A DNA stretch of 64,000 bases. Origin: Sphingobacterium sp. SYP-B4668 (GTDB lineage Bacteria; Bacteroidota; Bacteroidia; Sphingobacteriales; Sphingobacteriaceae). Below the pieces are notes generated by a model, which had not been told where the DNA came from, did not search any database, and saw only the letters and a program-made list of their open reading frames with translations. Positions 45,130-55,246 of the stretch are shown here, piece by piece; within the stretch, counting starts at the first letter, position 1, and every line of letters begins with the position of its first letter. The stretch lies in the NCBI RefSeq assembly GCF_027627455.1, contig NZ_CP115483.1:1240001-1304000 (forward strand). The letters are read 5' to 3'. Made by a program: the position numbers and the translations under genes.

Positions 45130-47187
45130 TTGTTAGTAGTGGCTGATCAATTTCCTGTCCTTAATCGCGAGCTAAGTTGGCTGCAGTTTAACGAACGCGT
45201 GCTTCAAGAAGCAGCCGACGAAACTGTCCCTTTGCTGGAACGTATTAAGTTTCTTGCCATATATTCCTCTAATTTATCCGAGTTTTATAGTGTTCGTGTT
45301 GCAATTCTCCATCGTATGGTGGAAAATGAACTTAAGAACAAAAAGATAGGCTTCAAACCTAAGAAGATACTGAAGCAAATCCAGCAGAGTGTCTTGAAAT
45401 TAGATAAAAAATTCGACTATCTCTTTGATCAGGTGCTGACCAAACATCTAGAAGAAGAGAATATTAATATTTTGGAAGCCGATGATTTGACCGATGATCA
45501 ACGTACATATTTGCATACCTATTTTCAGGATGAAATTCTGAAGCACCTTATACCAATATGGGTTAGTGATGCATTCTTTCCAAATGTCAATGGGCGCACC
45601 CTGCAGTTTATGGTCAAGCTTACGCATAAAGGCAAAGAACGCTTATCCATCATCGACATTCCTAAAAACACGGTCAGTCGGTTCCATCGAGTCCCTAATA
45701 ATGAAGGGCAGCATGAGATTATCCTGTTGGACGATATTATTCTGATGTTTCTGGAAAACGTATATACAGCCGTGGAGTTTGATGATATTTCTGCCTATCG
45801 GTTTCAGATAACTCGGGATTCTGAACTTGACTTAGATGTCGATCGAAGCGACAAATTTCTGGAAGTACTGAAGAAGAGTCTTGTCGATAGAAAGAAAGGT
45901 AAGGTGATTCGTTTGGAATATGATGCTAATATGCCTCCGTCACTGTTGAGCTATCTAGACGCTCATTTAGAAGTGGATGACGATGGATTCATTCCGATGA
46001 ATCGATATATGATTTTTAGTGATTTCATTGATTTCCCAATCGGCAATCGATTGGATTTAGCTTATGAACCGGTCCTTCCTTTGGCAATTGCTGGGCTAGA
46101 TATCAATAAAAGCCTTTTCAAGCCTATTAAGAAAAGAGACTATCTTATCCACTTACCATACCAGACTTACGATTATGTATTGCATTTCATCCGAGAGTCT
46201 GCTATTGACCCCTCAGTTGAAGAAATCAACATTACGTTATACCGAGTTGCAAACAATTCGAATATTATTAACGCACTCGTTATTGCTGCCAAAAACGGAA
46301 AGAAAGTAAATGCATTCTTGGAAGTCAAAGCTCGATTTGATGAAAAAGCAAATTTGTATTGGTACACAAAGCTTGAAGAAGCTGGGGTGAATGTCTATTT
46401 AGGGAATGTCAATATCAAGCTACATGCTAAGTCCTGTCTGGTATATCGTAGGGAAGGAAAGAGAAGAGCAGCTTATACCTATTTATCTACGGGAAACTTT
46501 AACGAAAAAACTGCACGCATATATTGTGATATAGGACTATTTACTGCCAATAAAAACATCACAAGAGATCTTAAGCGTTTATTCGCAGGATTAAAAAAGA
46601 GTGTATATTATGACAACTATAACACGTTGATTACCGCCCCTTTGTCAATGCGGGGTGTTTTCTATGAAAAAATAGACAAGCTAATTCAATTAAGCCAACG
46701 GGGGATACGCGTATCGATGGTTCTCAAGATGAATAGCTTGACGGATGAAGATATCATTCAAAAATTATATATCGCCAATAATGCCGGAGTCCGCATACAT
46801 TTGATTGTTAGGGGAATGTGCTGCTTGATACCCGGTAAGGTGGGTTTTAGTGAGCATATCTATGTGATGAGTATTGTCGATCGGTACTTGGAACATGCCC
46901 GGGTATGGCTATTTGACTACGGCGATCACAATGAAATCTATCTCTCCTCGGCCGATTTGATGACACGAAACCTAAATAGGAGAGTGGAAATCGCTTTCCC
47001 GATTGTAGATTCCAACCTCAGAACTGAGATTTATAATCTCATGCAGATTCAGTTGAAAGACAATACTAAAGCTAGGATTATAGATGCGCAACAGAAAAAT
47101 AGATACAAAAGGAGTCCAGTTGGGCAATCGAACAGAGCGCAGACAGATACCTACGAATATTTAAAAGATAAATTAGAAATTTTGTGA
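45130..47187 (+). CDS. ppk1: Polyphosphate kinase 1
   Basis: 685 residues. The N-terminal NRELSWLQFNERVLQEA is diagnostic. The first catalytic His lies in KLHAKSCLVYRR and the second His region is the VMSIVDRYLEHARVW segment. Mg/ATP-binding Arg residues occur in the FNEKTARIYCDIGLF stretch. It makes polyphosphate from ATP. There is no nearby ATG: the frame begins at TTG (45,130), with GTG at 45,139 as an alternative. It overlaps ppx by 4 bases. Confidence 0.95.
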   Translation: MLVVADQFPVLNRELSWLQFNERVLQEAADETVPLLERIKFLAIYSSNLSEFYSVRVAILHRMVENELKNKKIGFKPKKILKQIQQSVLKLDKKFDYLFDQVLTKHLEEENINILEADDLTDDQRTYLHTYFQDEILKHLIPIWVSDAFFPNVNGRTLQFMVKLTHKGKERLSIIDIPKNTVSRFHRVPNNEGQHEIILLDDIILMFLENVYTAVEFDDISAYRFQITRDSELDLDVDRSDKFLEVLKKSLVDRKKGKVIRLEYDANMPPSLLSYLDAHLEVDDDGFIPMNRYMIFSDFIDFPIGNRLDLAYEPVLPLAIAGLDINKSLFKPIKKRDYLIHLPYQTYDYVLHFIRESAIDPSVEEINITLYRVANNSNIINALVIAAKNGKKVNAFLEVKARFDEKANLYWYTKLEEAGVNVYLGNVNIKLHAKSCLVYRREGKRRAAYTYLSTGNFNEKTARIYCDIGLFTANKNITRDLKRLFAGLKKSVYYDNYNTLITAPLSMRGVFYEKIDKLIQLSQRGIRVSMVLKMNSLTDEDIIQKLYIANNAGVRIHLIVRGMCCLIPGKVGFSEHIYVMSIVDRYLEHARVWLFDYGDHNEIYLSSADLMTRNLNRRVEIAFPIVDSNLRTEIYNLMQIQLKDNTKARIIDAQQKNRYKRSPVGQSNRAQTDTYEYLKDKLEIL

Positions 47188-48074
47188 GATACGCAGCCAT
47201 AGACATCGGGTCGAATGCAGTACGTTTACTGATAGCAGATATAGACCAGAGTAAAGAGAAAATTGATTTTACTAAAAATACTTTATTACGCGTACCCCTA
47301 AGATTAGGCGACGACGCTTTTATTCAGAAGCATATTTCGGATGTCAAGTTTAAGGATATGGTTAGCACCATGACTGCTTTTAAAAATTTGATGGACGTCT
47401 ATCGTGTTACGGATTACATGGCTTGTGCCACCTCAGCGATGCGTGATGCTTCCAATGGCCAAGATGTAGTAAGCGCATGTAGTAAAGTTGGTATCGATAT
47501 TCAAATTATTGACGGAGCTCTTGAGGCAGAGATTATATATAACAGTCACTTGGAGCAAGATTTGGATAGAGACAAGGTGTATTTGTACATTGACGTAGGA
47601 GGTGGTAGTACTGAGCTCTCGTTGTTTGCAAATGCCAAATTAGTTGCTTCCCAATCATTCAACTTAGGTACTATTCGTATTTTGGATAATCAAGATAAGC
47701 CAGAGACATGGGAAGATATGAAGGAATGGGTGAAAAATAATACCAAAATGTATAAGCAAGTATACGGAATAGGAACGGGGGGTAACATCAATAAATTGTC
47801 CCGTCTGGCAAATGATAAGGTAGATAAGCCTATGTCTTATGCTAAACTAAAGGCTATTTACACACATCTAGCTTCCCATTCGCTGAAGGATAGAATAAAT
47901 GTATTGGGTCTTAAGCAGGACCGTGCAGACGTTATCATTCCCGCTGCTGAGATATTTCTCACAATTATGAAAATTGGACATCTCAAAACCATCGTAGCAC
48001 CAAGGGTAGGTTTGGTTGATGGAATCATCCAAACTTTAATTGGCAGAAATCTTCGAGATAAAAAATCTGTGTAA
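47184..48074 (+). CDS. ppx: Exopolyphosphatase / guanosine pentaphosphatase family protein
   Basis: 296 residues, short version of the family with just the ASKHA catalytic core. N-terminal AAIDIGSNAVRLLIAD, ATSAMRDASNG, and VGGGSTEL phosphate-binding motifs are present. Starts at GTG within the ppk1 stop (GTGA). The pair gives opposite reactions, so one transcript controls synthesis and breakdown of polyphosphate. Confidence 0.93.
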   Translation: MRYAAIDIGSNAVRLLIADIDQSKEKIDFTKNTLLRVPLRLGDDAFIQKHISDVKFKDMVSTMTAFKNLMDVYRVTDYMACATSAMRDASNGQDVVSACSKVGIDIQIIDGALEAEIIYNSHLEQDLDRDKVYLYIDVGGGSTELSLFANAKLVASQSFNLGTIRILDNQDKPETWEDMKEWVKNNTKMYKQVYGIGTGGNINKLSRLANDKVDKPMSYAKLKAIYTHLASHSLKDRINVLGLKQDRADVIIPAAEIFLTIMKIGHLKTIVAPRVGLVDGIIQTLIGRNLRDKKSV

Positions 48075-48089
48075 AAGATGATATTTAAG

Positions 48090-48119
48090 TTGCAGGTTTA
48101 GAAAAAAGCACTATTTTTG
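48090..48119 (+). promoter_or_regulatory. Promoter of tRNA-Leu
   Basis: TTG (48,090-48,092), a 19-base spacer, then TATTTTTG (48,112-48,119): matches the Bacteroidetes consensus. The tRNA begins 18 bases later. Confidence 0.75.
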
Positions 48120-48137
48120 CATCTCAATAGTCCTCAA

Positions 48138-48221
48138 GCCCAGGTGGCGAAATTGGTAGACGCACCATCTTGAGGGGGTGGCGCCTGTATGGGTGTGGCA
48201 GTTCGAATCTGCTCCTGGGCA
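48138..48221 (+). tRNA. tRNA-Leu (GAG)
   Basis: 84 bases with a long variable arm. Acceptor GCCCAGG pairs with CCTGGGC, anticodon loop CTTGAGG gives GAG, T-arm GCAGTTCGAATCTGC, discriminator A. The 3' CCA is not encoded in full. Confidence 0.95.
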
Positions 48222-48230
48222 CAAAAAAAA

Positions 48231-48268
48231 GTAGAGCGGTAAGGATTTCCTTACCGCTCTACTTTTTT
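48231..48268. terminator. Strong bidirectional terminator between tRNA-Leu and the Fe-S genes
   Basis: A perfect 14-base-pair stem (GTAGAGCGGTAAGG at 48,231-48,244 with its complement at 48,249-48,262), 4-base loop, with A-rich 5' flank and T-rich 3' flank so that it can act from both sides. Confidence 0.92.
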
Positions 48269-49061
48269 ATAGTTTGTTGGCCTTTGCCGTTATCTCTGCG
48301 ATGTCGAGTACCTGTATATCCGATTCTTTATCTTTTATCTTAACACCGTCCCGTAGCATAGTCATGCAAAATGGACAGGCAGCCGCCACAATTTGCGCTT
48401 CGGATTCGATGACATCTTCAATCCGTTCGATATTGATGTCTTTGTTCCCAGGTTCAGGTTCTTTGAACATTTGTGCTCCACCAGCCCCGCAACACAGACC
48501 GTTGCTGCGACATCTCTTTAGTTCTACCAGTTGAGCATCCAATACTTCTAGGGCCTTTCTAGGGGCCTCGTATACCTCGTTGGCCCTACCCAGATAACAA
48601 GGATCATGATAGGTGATCTTTTTCCCCTTGAATTCATGACCGTCACTTGGTTTGAGCTTACCTTCATCAATAAGCGACTGAATCAATTGAGTATGGTGTA
48701 TGACTTCATAATGCCCTCCTAGTTGTGGATATTCATTTTTAATGGTATTGAAGCAGTGCGGACATGCCGTTACTATCTTTTTGATTTCATAACCATCTAA
48801 AATCTGGATATTCATCATGGCCTGCATCTGAAAAAGAAACTCATTGCCAGCTCGCTTAGCTGGGTCACCAGTACAACTTTCCTCAGTTCCTAAAATAGCG
48901 TATTTGAGTCCGACATGACGCAAGATCTTACATATATCGCGGGTAATGCGTTGAGCTCGCTCATCAAAACTTCCAGCACAACCTACCCAGAATAGAATTT
49001 CTGGGGATTCGCCCTTATTCACCAGCTCAGCAACAGTGGGTATATGAAATTGATTTTCCAT
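48267..49061 (-). CDS. CCG-domain Fe-S protein (heterodisulfide reductase B-like)
   Basis: 264 residues. Two cysteine-rich CCG-type sites: WVGCAGSFDERAQ with CPHCFNTIKNEYP, and SNGLCCGAGGAQMF with CPFCMTML. This is the HdrB/GlpC/LutA-type domain that binds a noncubane Fe-S cluster. With the gene just upstream it forms a two-subunit electron-transfer module; the true electron acceptor cannot be named. Confidence 0.9.
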   Translation of the reverse strand: MENQFHIPTVAELVNKGESPEILFWVGCAGSFDERAQRITRDICKILRHVGLKYAILGTEESCTGDPAKRAGNEFLFQMQAMMNIQILDGYEIKKIVTACPHCFNTIKNEYPQLGGHYEVIHHTQLIQSLIDEGKLKPSDGHEFKGKKITYHDPCYLGRANEVYEAPRKALEVLDAQLVELKRCRSNGLCCGAGGAQMFKEPEPGNKDINIERIEDVIESEAQIVAAACPFCMTMLRDGVKIKDKESDIQVLDIAEITAKANKL

Positions 49062-49078
49062 AATTTTTTAAGCTAACA

Positions 49079-50374
49079 TTATTGATTCGTCCAATTTGCC
49101 CGATCCGCTTGGGAATATTTCCAAGGCGCACCGTTGTTTTCCAAATTGCCTAGCATGGCGTTGACACTTGCTGGGGCTTGGGATTCTTCCATGACAGCAT
49201 ACTGCCTTAATCCCATAATGATTTCCAACGGATTGATATTGACGGGACATTGCTCTACACAAGCATTACAGCTCGTGCAAGCCCATATCTCTTCCCTGGA
49301 GATGTATGTGTCTATTAAAGCGCGGCTGTCATCTTTAAAGCTTCCATTTTGATCGATGTTTTTGCCAACCTCTTCCAATCGGTCGCGTGTATCCATCATG
49401 ATTTTTCTTGGAGATAGCAATTTTCCGGTGATATTGGCTGGACATGCTGCGGTACACCGTCCACACTCGGTACAGGTATAGGCATCCAGCAGATTCTTCC
49501 ACGTGAGGTCATGTATATCCTTTACTCCAAATCTGGCTGTAGCATCCGTTTGGGGAGGTGTAAAGGTTGGGTCTAGCATAGCTTTGACTTCATTGGTGAC
49601 AGTTGGCATATTCTCAAATTTCCCTTTCGGTTCCAATTTGGAAAAATAGGTATTAGGAAAAGCCAATATGATATGTAGGTGTTTGGATATGGGAAGATAG
49701 TTTAAAAACAACAATACCCCCACAATATGAAACCACCATGCTCCTCTTTCCATTATAATCAACCCCGTGATGTTGTCTGGCAATACGTTGATGAGTAAGG
49801 AGCTGATAGGAAATGCGCCTGTCTGATGATAGTGGGGTGCTCCAAGCGTTTGTAATTTGTAGTCAGCGGCATTCATCGCTAGAAATGCCGACATGAGAAG
49901 AATTTCCGTAACCAGAATCAGAATAGCATCTGTTTTCGGCCAATTGTTGAGCTCTTTGTTTTGAAAGCGTTTGATATTCAATATGCTTCTACGGAGGAGA
50001 AAAATCACACATGACAACAGTACTGCAAAAGCTAAGATTTCAAAAGCGTAGATAATAAAATTGTAAAACTCACCCACGAAAGAGAGCACACGATGGGTAC
50101 CGAATAGACCATCGATAACAATTTCAATCATTTCGATGTTGATGATACAGAAGCCGGCATAGACAAAAAAATGAAGTAGCGCAGGAATGGGCTTTTTGAA
50201 CATTTTTTGTTGACCAAAAGCTACCAAAAGCATCGTTTTGATGCGCGCGCTACGATTACCAAAACGATCTACTGTTCGGCCTAATTTAATATTTCGTACG
50301 ATTTTCTTCGCATTCTTGATAAAGAAAATAAGGGCAACAATAAGCAGTATTGCAAAAATGAGTTGACTGATCAT
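49079..50374 (-). CDS. Membrane-bound 2[4Fe-4S] electron-transfer protein (HdrC/NarI-like)
   Basis: 431 residues. About six membrane helices in the first 260 residues, then two ferredoxin-type cluster motifs: CTECGRCTAACPAN and CTSCNACVEQCPVN. This fusion of a NarI-like membrane part with HdrC-like clusters is common in Bacteroidetes next to a CCG-domain gene. It probably passes quinol electrons to the CCG partner, located 17 bases downstream. Confidence 0.9.
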   Translation of the reverse strand: MISQLIFAILLIVALIFFIKNAKKIVRNIKLGRTVDRFGNRSARIKTMLLVAFGQQKMFKKPIPALLHFFVYAGFCIINIEMIEIVIDGLFGTHRVLSFVGEFYNFIIYAFEILAFAVLLSCVIFLLRRSILNIKRFQNKELNNWPKTDAILILVTEILLMSAFLAMNAADYKLQTLGAPHYHQTGAFPISSLLINVLPDNITGLIIMERGAWWFHIVGVLLFLNYLPISKHLHIILAFPNTYFSKLEPKGKFENMPTVTNEVKAMLDPTFTPPQTDATARFGVKDIHDLTWKNLLDAYTCTECGRCTAACPANITGKLLSPRKIMMDTRDRLEEVGKNIDQNGSFKDDSRALIDTYISREEIWACTSCNACVEQCPVNINPLEIIMGLRQYAVMEESQAPASVNAMLGNLENNGAPWKYSQADRANWTNQ

Positions 50375-50461
50375 AACAATTCTACATCAGGTTATACACA
50401 AATATATAATAAAATAAATACTATGCATGCATAATAATCAATTTAGAACGGTTAAAAATAT

Positions 50462-50500
50462 AAAAAAAGGGGGGATAACATCGTTATCCCCCCTTTTTTT
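50462..50500. terminator. Bidirectional terminator downstream of ompH
   Basis: A perfect hairpin: GGGGGGATAAC and GTTATCCCCCC around a 3-base loop, extended by flanking A7/T7 tracts (50,462-50,479 with 50,483-50,500). It ends the bamA-ompH transcript on the minus strand. Confidence 0.92.
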
Positions 50501-50516
50501 ATATTTTTAAATCCAA

Positions 50517-51083
50517 CTATTTAGCTGCAGGTGCTGCTGTCGCGGGAATTCCTAATTTCGTTTTAACATCAGTAGTTAAATCATCGCCACCAGCAAAATA
50601 AGGGATGTTAGTGCTTGAAATGTCAAATACATATGCATATCCTTTTGCTTTAGCAACATCATTTACGGCTGTCATTACTTTGCGCTCGATAGGTTGGTAC
50701 AATTCTTCTTGTTTCTTACCAATGTCTTCTTGTGCTACGCGTTGAATATCTTGGATGCGACCTTCAAGCTCACGTAGTTGAGTTGCCAATGTATTTAATT
50801 CCGCATCCACAGTCTCTTTATTCGCTTCGCTACGGTTACGTGCTTTATCATTCGCCGCAGTCTGTTGCTTTTGGTACTCGGCATACATATCCTGTAATTC
50901 TTTTGTTTTGGCATCTTGCAATGTCTTTAGCTGATCTTGTGCCGTTTTAAACTCTGTCGTACCTGAGATTATATCACCAAAATTGATATGTCCGATTTTT
51001 TGTTGTGCATTTACCAATTGAGTGGAGATAAACAAACCTGCTACTAATGCCGCACTTTTTACTAAATTTTTCATTCTTTTCAT
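50517..51083 (-). CDS. OmpH/Skp-family periplasmic chaperone, copy 2
   Basis: 188 residues. A signal peptide ends near LVNAQ, followed by KIGHINFGDI, a long charged coiled-coil (about residues 50-125) and the C-terminal VAKAKGYAYVFDIS segment. This is the Skp layout, which forms a trimeric chaperone holding unfolded outer-membrane proteins. It is the second OmpH gene in a row after bamA, as often in Bacteroidetes. Ends with an Ala/Pro-rich tail. Confidence 0.9.
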   Translation of the reverse strand: MKRMKNLVKSAALVAGLFISTQLVNAQQKIGHINFGDIISGTTEFKTAQDQLKTLQDAKTKELQDMYAEYQKQQTAANDKARNRSEANKETVDAELNTLATQLRELEGRIQDIQRVAQEDIGKKQEELYQPIERKVMTAVNDVAKAKGYAYVFDISSTNIPYFAGGDDLTTDVKTKLGIPATAAPAAK

Positions 51084-51190
51084 GTTAATCTTTTGTCCTG
51101 CTCTTGATTAAAGAAGCAGACGATGTTTATTTTGTTTAAATAAATTTTTGTTGTCTTGTTACTACCTGTCGCAATGATAATAAAAAAAAA

Positions 51191-51724
51191 TTATTTTACA
51201 AGTGATGCATCAGGTTTAAATCCCAATTTAGTAATGATTTCATTACTTTTATCCAGTTTAGGATTAGCATAAAGGAAAGTGACTTCATTTCCTTTGTCAA
51301 GAACGATATCCAATCCTTGATTACTTGCTACATCTTGTATCGCTTTCGCTACACGGTCTTGGATTGGTTTGATGAGTCTAATACGTTGTTGATATAGTTC
51401 ACCCTCATATCCGAATTTTTGACGTTGAAATTCTTTTGCCTCTTTTTCCTTTTTGACGATTTCATCTTCTCTTCTACGACGCATATCTTCATTCAACAAT
51501 ACTTGGTCATTTTGATAGGCTTTGTATAGCTTTTCAATCTCACCATACTTGTTATCAACCTCTTCTTGCCATTGTACGGAAAGATCGTCTAGTTGTTTCT
51601 GCGCTGATACGTATTCAGGAATATGCTTTAAGATATATTCCGAGTCCACGTAAGCAAATCGTTGAGCAAACGCCCCTGACGTAGTCAACGTTAAAAAAGC
51701 AAGGATTATAAATATTTTTTTCAT
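51191..51724 (-). CDS. OmpH/Skp-family periplasmic chaperone, copy 1
   Basis: 177 residues with a signal peptide ending near GAFAQ, then RFAYVDSEYIL, a coiled-coil rich in Glu/Lys (about 45-115) and a C-terminal LDIVLDKGNEVTFLYA segment. Paralogue of the next gene, which lies 107 bases downstream. Supplies outer-membrane proteins to BamA, whose gene is just upstream. Confidence 0.9.
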   Translation of the reverse strand: MKKIFIILAFLTLTTSGAFAQRFAYVDSEYILKHIPEYVSAQKQLDDLSVQWQEEVDNKYGEIEKLYKAYQNDQVLLNEDMRRRREDEIVKKEKEAKEFQRQKFGYEGELYQQRIRLIKPIQDRVAKAIQDVASNQGLDIVLDKGNEVTFLYANPKLDKSNEIITKLGFKPDASLVK

Positions 51725-51795
51725 TTCTATGTAGATAAATCGTTAAACAATAATCTTTTTTATATGACAATTTCTATTCCAAAAAGTTTAATGGA

Positions 51796-54372
51796 CTAGA
51801 ATCCGCCCATGTTTTGCATGATACTAAATGTGAAGTTTTGTTTCCATGAACTTTCCGGTAATCCAGGAATAGGATCAAATGCGTGACCATAATCAATACC
51901 TAGCATACCGAATATCGGTAAGAAAATACGAGCACCCACACCTGCTGTACGTCTAACCTTGAAGGGGTTGAATTCGCTGAATTTGTTCCACGTGTTACCT
52001 GCTTCGGCAAATGCCATGACGAATACTGTAGCCTGTTCATTTAACATGACCGGATGTCTCAACTCGATTTGGTATTTGTTATAAATTGGACTACCTGAGT
52101 TGATTGCAATTTGTTGATATCCATTCTGCGTACTCTCTGGGATGATAACACCATTTGCATATCCCCTGAGCGCGATAATTTCCGAACCTTGTAAGAAGTC
52201 AAAGCCTTGCATACCGTCTCCTCCTAATTTAAAGCGTTCGAAGGTAGATGTCTCCGTTTTGTTGGTATAGTTGCCTAAGAATCCGAATTGTGCTTGTGTC
52301 TTCAAGACCAATTTACCAGCAATCTTGATATACCATTGGGAGTCGAACTTCCATTTGTGATACTCTGTCCATTTATATTTTTCTTCTTGTGGGGCAGTTT
52401 TGTAGTTGATGTTGTTCCATGCCGAATATGGAGGCGTCAATTGTACTGAGAATTTAATATTAGATCCCGATGTCGGATAGATAGGGGCATCCACTGAATT
52501 GCGACTAATCTCCTGTGTAATGTTCATGTTGTAAGCAGTACCATTGGAGAATAAGAAATAGTTTCCATAATTCTGCAATTTATAACGCTGGAAAGACAAT
52601 GAGGTATTAATCTGGAAGTAGTTATCTGGCCATTCAAGACGTTTACCCAAAGTGGCTGTAACCCCGGTCATCCAGATACGTTGTAGTTCCGAGTCTTTTA
52701 CCATTTGTTCGCCCGTGTAGTAGTTGAAGCCTCCATAGGAAGAACTGGAAGTATAAGCGCTCAACCCAAAGTAAATTGGTTTTTTACCACCTAACCACGG
52801 CTCGGAAAATGAAAAGCTGTAAGACTGGTAGCGCTTACCAGATGTTTGACCACGTACACTTAGTTTTTGTCCGTCTCCACGAGGCAAGGGCTTCCATGAA
52901 CTTTTATCAAAGAAATTACTAGTCGAGAAGTTATTAAATGTCAGACCCAATGTACCGATGATTTGCCCTGCTCCGTATCCACCCGATAGTTCCACTTGAT
53001 CCGAAGGTTTTTCGGCCACATTATAAAGTACGTCTACTGTACCCTCTGCGTGGTTAAGGTTGGTAGGTACAGGGTTTGTCTTTTGTTCATCAAAGTTTCC
53101 GAGTTGAGCAATCTCACGAACGCTTCTCATAATCAAGTCCTTGGAAAATTTCTGCCCCGGTTTGGTATAAATGGATCTCAAAACGACCTTATCATTCGTG
53201 ACATCATTACCCTTTACGATGACATTGTTGATGGTGTATTGTGCTCCTTCGTACATGCGGATTTCTACATCAATGGTGTCGTTGTATATCTTGGTTTGTA
53301 CAGGATCTACAGAAAAGGTCAGGTATCCATCATTCATATATAGGGATGAGATATCGTCGCTATTCCGAGTAGGACCTGAAAGCTTAGTTACCAATTTTTC
53401 TTCACTGAATACATCTCCCTTTTCAATTCCTAAGATAAGGTTCAAGACTGAATCCGTGTACTTGGCATTACCAGACCAGCTGATATTACCAATATAGTAC
53501 TTAGGACCTTCATAGATTTCCATGTCTATGACAACTTCATTAGCGTCGTACTTTTTGACTGAATCACTTATGATTTCAGCATCACGATAACCTTTGTCAT
53601 GTAGTTTAGCTATCATCTTTTCCTTAGCCTCTTTATACTTCTCGTCCTTGAATTTTCCAGGACCGAAAATGCGGTACCATTCACGTTGCTTCACCCCTTT
53701 GAGTGATTTTCTCAAGGCACGTTGAGAAAACTCTTTGTTCCCCGTGAAATTAATCTTGCGAACCTTTACCTTTTTATTTCGTGCTACGTCCACGACCAGT
53801 ATTTCGTTATTCGCTTGTGTGGTATCTTTGATAGTACTTGTCTTAATCTCAGGATATAAATAAGCTTTCTCTCTTAAGAATCGTTGAATCGTAAATCTTG
53901 TCGTGTTAATCAAATTTTCATTGACAATCTTGCCCGTATTACTGTTCAGTCGTTTGCGTACTTCCTCCGTTTGGCTTTTGCTCAATCCGTTTATATCGAT
54001 ACGAGTCAGACGAGGGCGTTCTTGCACCTTGATATTGAAATAGATGTTGTCACCGTCTACACGGTCAGCATATAGTTGTACATCGTCGAATAGCCCTTGA
54101 GCCATTAAGTTCTTAATTACATTCGCTGTAGCATCACTTGGTACTTCGATATGTTGACCTACGACCAGCTTCGATAATGTGATTAGGATATCATTTTCCA
54201 GGAATTGTGTCCCGGTGACAGTTACTCCACCAATGACATAGTCTCTAGGAGTTAAGTAGCTTATTTCGTCAGGGTTACTCAGATTAATAGGTTTGTTACC
54301 TGTGATCTGAGCAGAGGCTGAGTAAGAGTAAACCGAACTAATAAAAGATATTAAAAATACTATACGCTTCAT
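51796..54372 (-). CDS. bamA: BamA outer membrane protein assembly factor
   Basis: 858 residues with a signal peptide ending near ASAQ, POTRA repeats (about residues 40-430, e.g. VQERPRLTRIDINGL and KVKVRKINFTGNKEFS) and a C-terminal Omp85 barrel. The barrel carries the AFAEAGNTW and GVGARIFLPIFGMLGIDYG strands. Central to folding outer-membrane proteins. Located in the uppS-bamA-ompH-ompH cluster. Confidence 0.95.
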   Translation of the reverse strand: MKRIVFLISFISSVYSYSASAQITGNKPINLSNPDEISYLTPRDYVIGGVTVTGTQFLENDILITLSKLVVGQHIEVPSDATANVIKNLMAQGLFDDVQLYADRVDGDNIYFNIKVQERPRLTRIDINGLSKSQTEEVRKRLNSNTGKIVNENLINTTRFTIQRFLREKAYLYPEIKTSTIKDTTQANNEILVVDVARNKKVKVRKINFTGNKEFSQRALRKSLKGVKQREWYRIFGPGKFKDEKYKEAKEKMIAKLHDKGYRDAEIISDSVKKYDANEVVIDMEIYEGPKYYIGNISWSGNAKYTDSVLNLILGIEKGDVFSEEKLVTKLSGPTRNSDDISSLYMNDGYLTFSVDPVQTKIYNDTIDVEIRMYEGAQYTINNVIVKGNDVTNDKVVLRSIYTKPGQKFSKDLIMRSVREIAQLGNFDEQKTNPVPTNLNHAEGTVDVLYNVAEKPSDQVELSGGYGAGQIIGTLGLTFNNFSTSNFFDKSSWKPLPRGDGQKLSVRGQTSGKRYQSYSFSFSEPWLGGKKPIYFGLSAYTSSSSYGGFNYYTGEQMVKDSELQRIWMTGVTATLGKRLEWPDNYFQINTSLSFQRYKLQNYGNYFLFSNGTAYNMNITQEISRNSVDAPIYPTSGSNIKFSVQLTPPYSAWNNINYKTAPQEEKYKWTEYHKWKFDSQWYIKIAGKLVLKTQAQFGFLGNYTNKTETSTFERFKLGGDGMQGFDFLQGSEIIALRGYANGVIIPESTQNGYQQIAINSGSPIYNKYQIELRHPVMLNEQATVFVMAFAEAGNTWNKFSEFNPFKVRRTAGVGARIFLPIFGMLGIDYGHAFDPIPGLPESSWKQNFTFSIMQNMGGF

Positions 54373-54488
54373 CTATAATTTTTTATCGATGCTAAAGTAC
54401 ACCAATCTGTTGTTAAATTTTGTTAAAAGAAAATATTGCTAAATTGTTATCCAGCAACACATTTTGCGTGCAAAGTTAATCATTAAGA

Positions 54489-55226
54489 TTATAATTGCTC
54501 ACTTGTTTTTCCGAATCGTCTTTCGCGTTGCTGATAGTTATATATACATTCAAATAAATCTTCTCGGGTAAATTCAGGCCACATTTTGGATAGGAAGCTC
54601 AATTCAGCATAAGCAATCTGCCAAAGAAGGTAATTGCTTATCCTTTGCTCACCACTGGTGCGGATGAGAAGGTCTGGATTTGGCATATCAGCTGTATAGA
54701 GATTATTGGAAATGACTTGTTCATCAATCTGATCTATGCTCATTTTGCCATCTATGACTTGTTGACATATACGTTTTGTGGCATCTACTATTTCCTTTTG
54801 TGAACTGTAGCTAAGCGCTAACGTTAGTACACAAGCTGTATTATTAGCTGTTAAAGCAATGGTCTCTGCAAGCTTTGACTGACAGTTTTTAGGTAATTTT
54901 TCGATATCACCAATGGTTTGTAGGCGAATACCATTGTCTTGGAATGTTTTTATTTCCTTATTTAATGTGGAGACCAGTAGTTCCATCAATGCGAGCACTT
55001 CCAATTTTGGACGATTCCAATTTTCGCTGGAAAAGGCATAAAGGGTCAGATACGGTATACCCAATTCCACTGCTCCTTCCATTGCTTCGCGGACAGCAGA
55101 TACGCCATTCTGATGACCAAATATTCTTAATTTGCCCAATCCCTTTGCCCATCGACCGTTACCATCCATGATGATAGCAACATGCTCGGGTAGATTTTGT
55201 AGGTCAACTTTATCTTTGATACTCAT
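54489..55226 (-). CDS. uppS: Isoprenyl transferase (undecaprenyl diphosphate synthase)
   Basis: 245 residues. Catalytic Asp21 lies in IIMDGNGRWAKG, followed by YAFSSENWNRP, and the C-terminal RTSGEQRISNYLLWQIAYAEL. It condenses isopentenyl diphosphate with farnesyl diphosphate to give the C55 carrier for cell-wall synthesis. The gene precedes bamA on the minus strand with a 116-base gap. Confidence 0.95.
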   Translation of the reverse strand: MSIKDKVDLQNLPEHVAIIMDGNGRWAKGLGKLRIFGHQNGVSAVREAMEGAVELGIPYLTLYAFSSENWNRPKLEVLALMELLVSTLNKEIKTFQDNGIRLQTIGDIEKLPKNCQSKLAETIALTANNTACVLTLALSYSSQKEIVDATKRICQQVIDGKMSIDQIDEQVISNNLYTADMPNPDLLIRTSGEQRISNYLLWQIAYAELSFLSKMWPEFTREDLFECIYNYQQRERRFGKTSEQL

Positions 55227-55246
55227 TTTTCTAATTCATTGTACAC

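Noticed and set aside
52996..53497. Plus-strand open frames inside bamA
   Set aside because: They are antisense to POTRA repeats and carry no domain.
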